34,006 bases of DNA. It comes from JBOFHT01 sp051649785 (GTDB lineage Archaea; Methanobacteriota; Methanobacteria; Methanobacteriales; Methanobacteriaceae). The position numbers were made by a program, and so were the translations under genes. The notes under the pieces are model-generated. The model did not search any database and was not told where the DNA came from. It worked only from the letters and a program-made list of their open reading frames with translations. The DNA is taken from NCBI GenBank assembly GCA_051649785.1, contig JBOFHT010000047.1, positions 1 through 34,006 of the forward strand. Direction: 5' to 3'. Below, in pieces: positions 33,494-34,006 of this stretch. The first letter of the stretch is position 1. Every line of letters begins with the position of its first letter.

Positions 33494-33568
33494 GGGTTTG
33501 TAGCCTAGCCGGGATAGGGCACAAGACTCCTAATCTTGATGTCGGGGGTTCAAATCCCCCCAAATCCG
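33494..33568 (+). tRNA. tRNA-Arg (CCT), second copy
   Basis: It differs from 30332-30406 only by A to G in the D loop and G to A just before the anticodon stem. All stems still pair and the anticodon CCT is kept, so it is likely functional. It is a second gene for the same decoding. Confidence 0.92.
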
Positions 33569-33620
33569 TTGATTGTTTTTGAGTTTATTTTTTTAAATAA
33601 TATTAATTCAATATACTATA

Positions 33621-33645
33621 TGAGTCGTGGTCATAAGTCTTATTT
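33621..33645 (+). repeat. possible insertion-sequence left end
   Basis: TGAGTCGTGGTCATAAGTCT about 95 bases before the transposase start matches the edges of the 20665-20982 segment. That makes it a candidate terminal repeat; the other end is outside the window. Confidence 0.35.
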
Positions 33646-33715
33646 TTCGTTAATTTTATATATAATGCCGTACAATAATTAATTAGGTTATTAGTAATTT
33701 TTGTTGGTGTTATTT

Positions 33716-34006
33716 ATGGTTTTGGTTAAGTCAGATGTGTGTCAGACAAAATGGGTTGTGGGTAATCGTTTTAGTGATATTCCAAGTGATCATGTTTCTC
33801 GTTTTTTATTGAATTTTACAGATGAATTTTTAGGAAATTCTCTTGATGAAAAATTAGTTGAAAAGTTTGGAAGGCCTATTTATTCAAAGAAAACGCTTTT
33901 AAACATTTTAATTTATGGTGAAATCAACCGTATAAGCTCGACAGAAGAATTAGCTGATTTAGTTAATTATCATCACTTTTATAATTTTGTTGCAAATGAT
34001 ATGACT
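33716..34006 (+). CDS. transposase, N-terminal part (cut by window end)
   Basis: The 97 codons in the window read MVLVKSDVCQTKWVVGNRFS, then F-G-R-P-I-Y-S-K-K-T-L-L-N-I-L-I-Y-G-E-I-N-R-I-S-S-T-E-E-L, then N-Y-H-H-F-Y-N-F. That is the DUF772-type N-terminus of IS1182/IS5-like DDE transposases. The SD is TTGGTG before the ATG. The catalytic part is beyond 34006, so completeness cannot be judged. It sits directly after the right border of the tRNA-Arg element. Confidence 0.8.
   Translation, partial: MVLVKSDVCQTKWVVGNRFSDIPSDHVSRFLLNFTDEFLGNSLDEKLVEKFGRPIYSKKTLLNILIYGEINRISSTEELADLVNYHHFYNFVANDMT

Larger units (their letters stand above)
33374..33568 (+). repeat. 195-bp direct repeat, right copy
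   Basis: The counterpart of 30212-30406 in the same orientation. It includes the tRNA-Arg(TCT) half, the spacer with compensating one-base indels, and the whole tRNA-Arg(CCT). Confidence 0.85.

Overview
The window is very AT-rich archaeal DNA that reads like a Methanobacteriales methanogen, most probably a Methanobrevibacter-type genome. The evidence is the F420-reducing hydrogenase operon in the order frhA-frhD-frhG-frhB, archaeal-type RNase P RNA, an initiator tRNA with an A1:U72 pair, GGTGAT/GGAGG-type Shine-Dalgarno sites, frequent TTG starts, and asparagine-rich insertions in otherwise conserved proteins. The species cannot be fixed from the sequence alone.

Positions 1-6100 hold housekeeping genes: a CBS/ParB-like protein, hisE, a GNAT acetyltransferase, larB (nickel-pincer cofactor synthesis) and the divergent hypF ([NiFe]-hydrogenase maturation). 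Positions 6300-11200 carry the Hsp70 set on the minus strand, read grpE, dnaK, then dnaJ, with an unusual 0.7 kb low-complexity gap before dnaJ. A winged-helix regulator is divergent from grpE. Three 13-bp operator-like palindromes lie upstream of it at an exact 34-bp spacing.

Positions 12080-21320 form an accessory region. It has a broken DUF4062-type gene, a three-gene AlwI-family type IIS restriction-modification operon (two adenine methyltransferases and an endonuclease with an intact-looking active site), a DUF2178 membrane protein paired with a small XRE regulator, and a DUF2207-like membrane protein. A RhuM-family gene follows, bracketed by a partial copy and the complete copy of the RNase P RNA gene.

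Positions 21480-30050 are mostly core: initiator tRNA-Met, two membrane-anchored coiled-coil proteins, type 2 methionine aminopeptidase, the frhADGB operon (H2-dependent reduction of F420 for methanogenesis), a small anchored Gly/Ser-linker protein and a PAC2-family protein. HypF and FrhD from this window would both act in maturing FrhA.

Positions 30177-34006 hold a tRNA-Arg pair that is partly duplicated about 3.2 kb downstream. The duplication brackets a small degraded integrative element with a truncated tyrosine integrase, a small gene joined to the integrase by a 26-bp in-frame inverted repeat, and two exported proteins of unknown function. The window ends inside a transposase gene. The most interesting signals are two independent cases of a structural RNA gene whose 3' part is duplicated around cargo (rnpB/rhuM and tRNA-Arg/integrase relic), the possible 26-bp inversion switch, and the 34-bp-phased operators.
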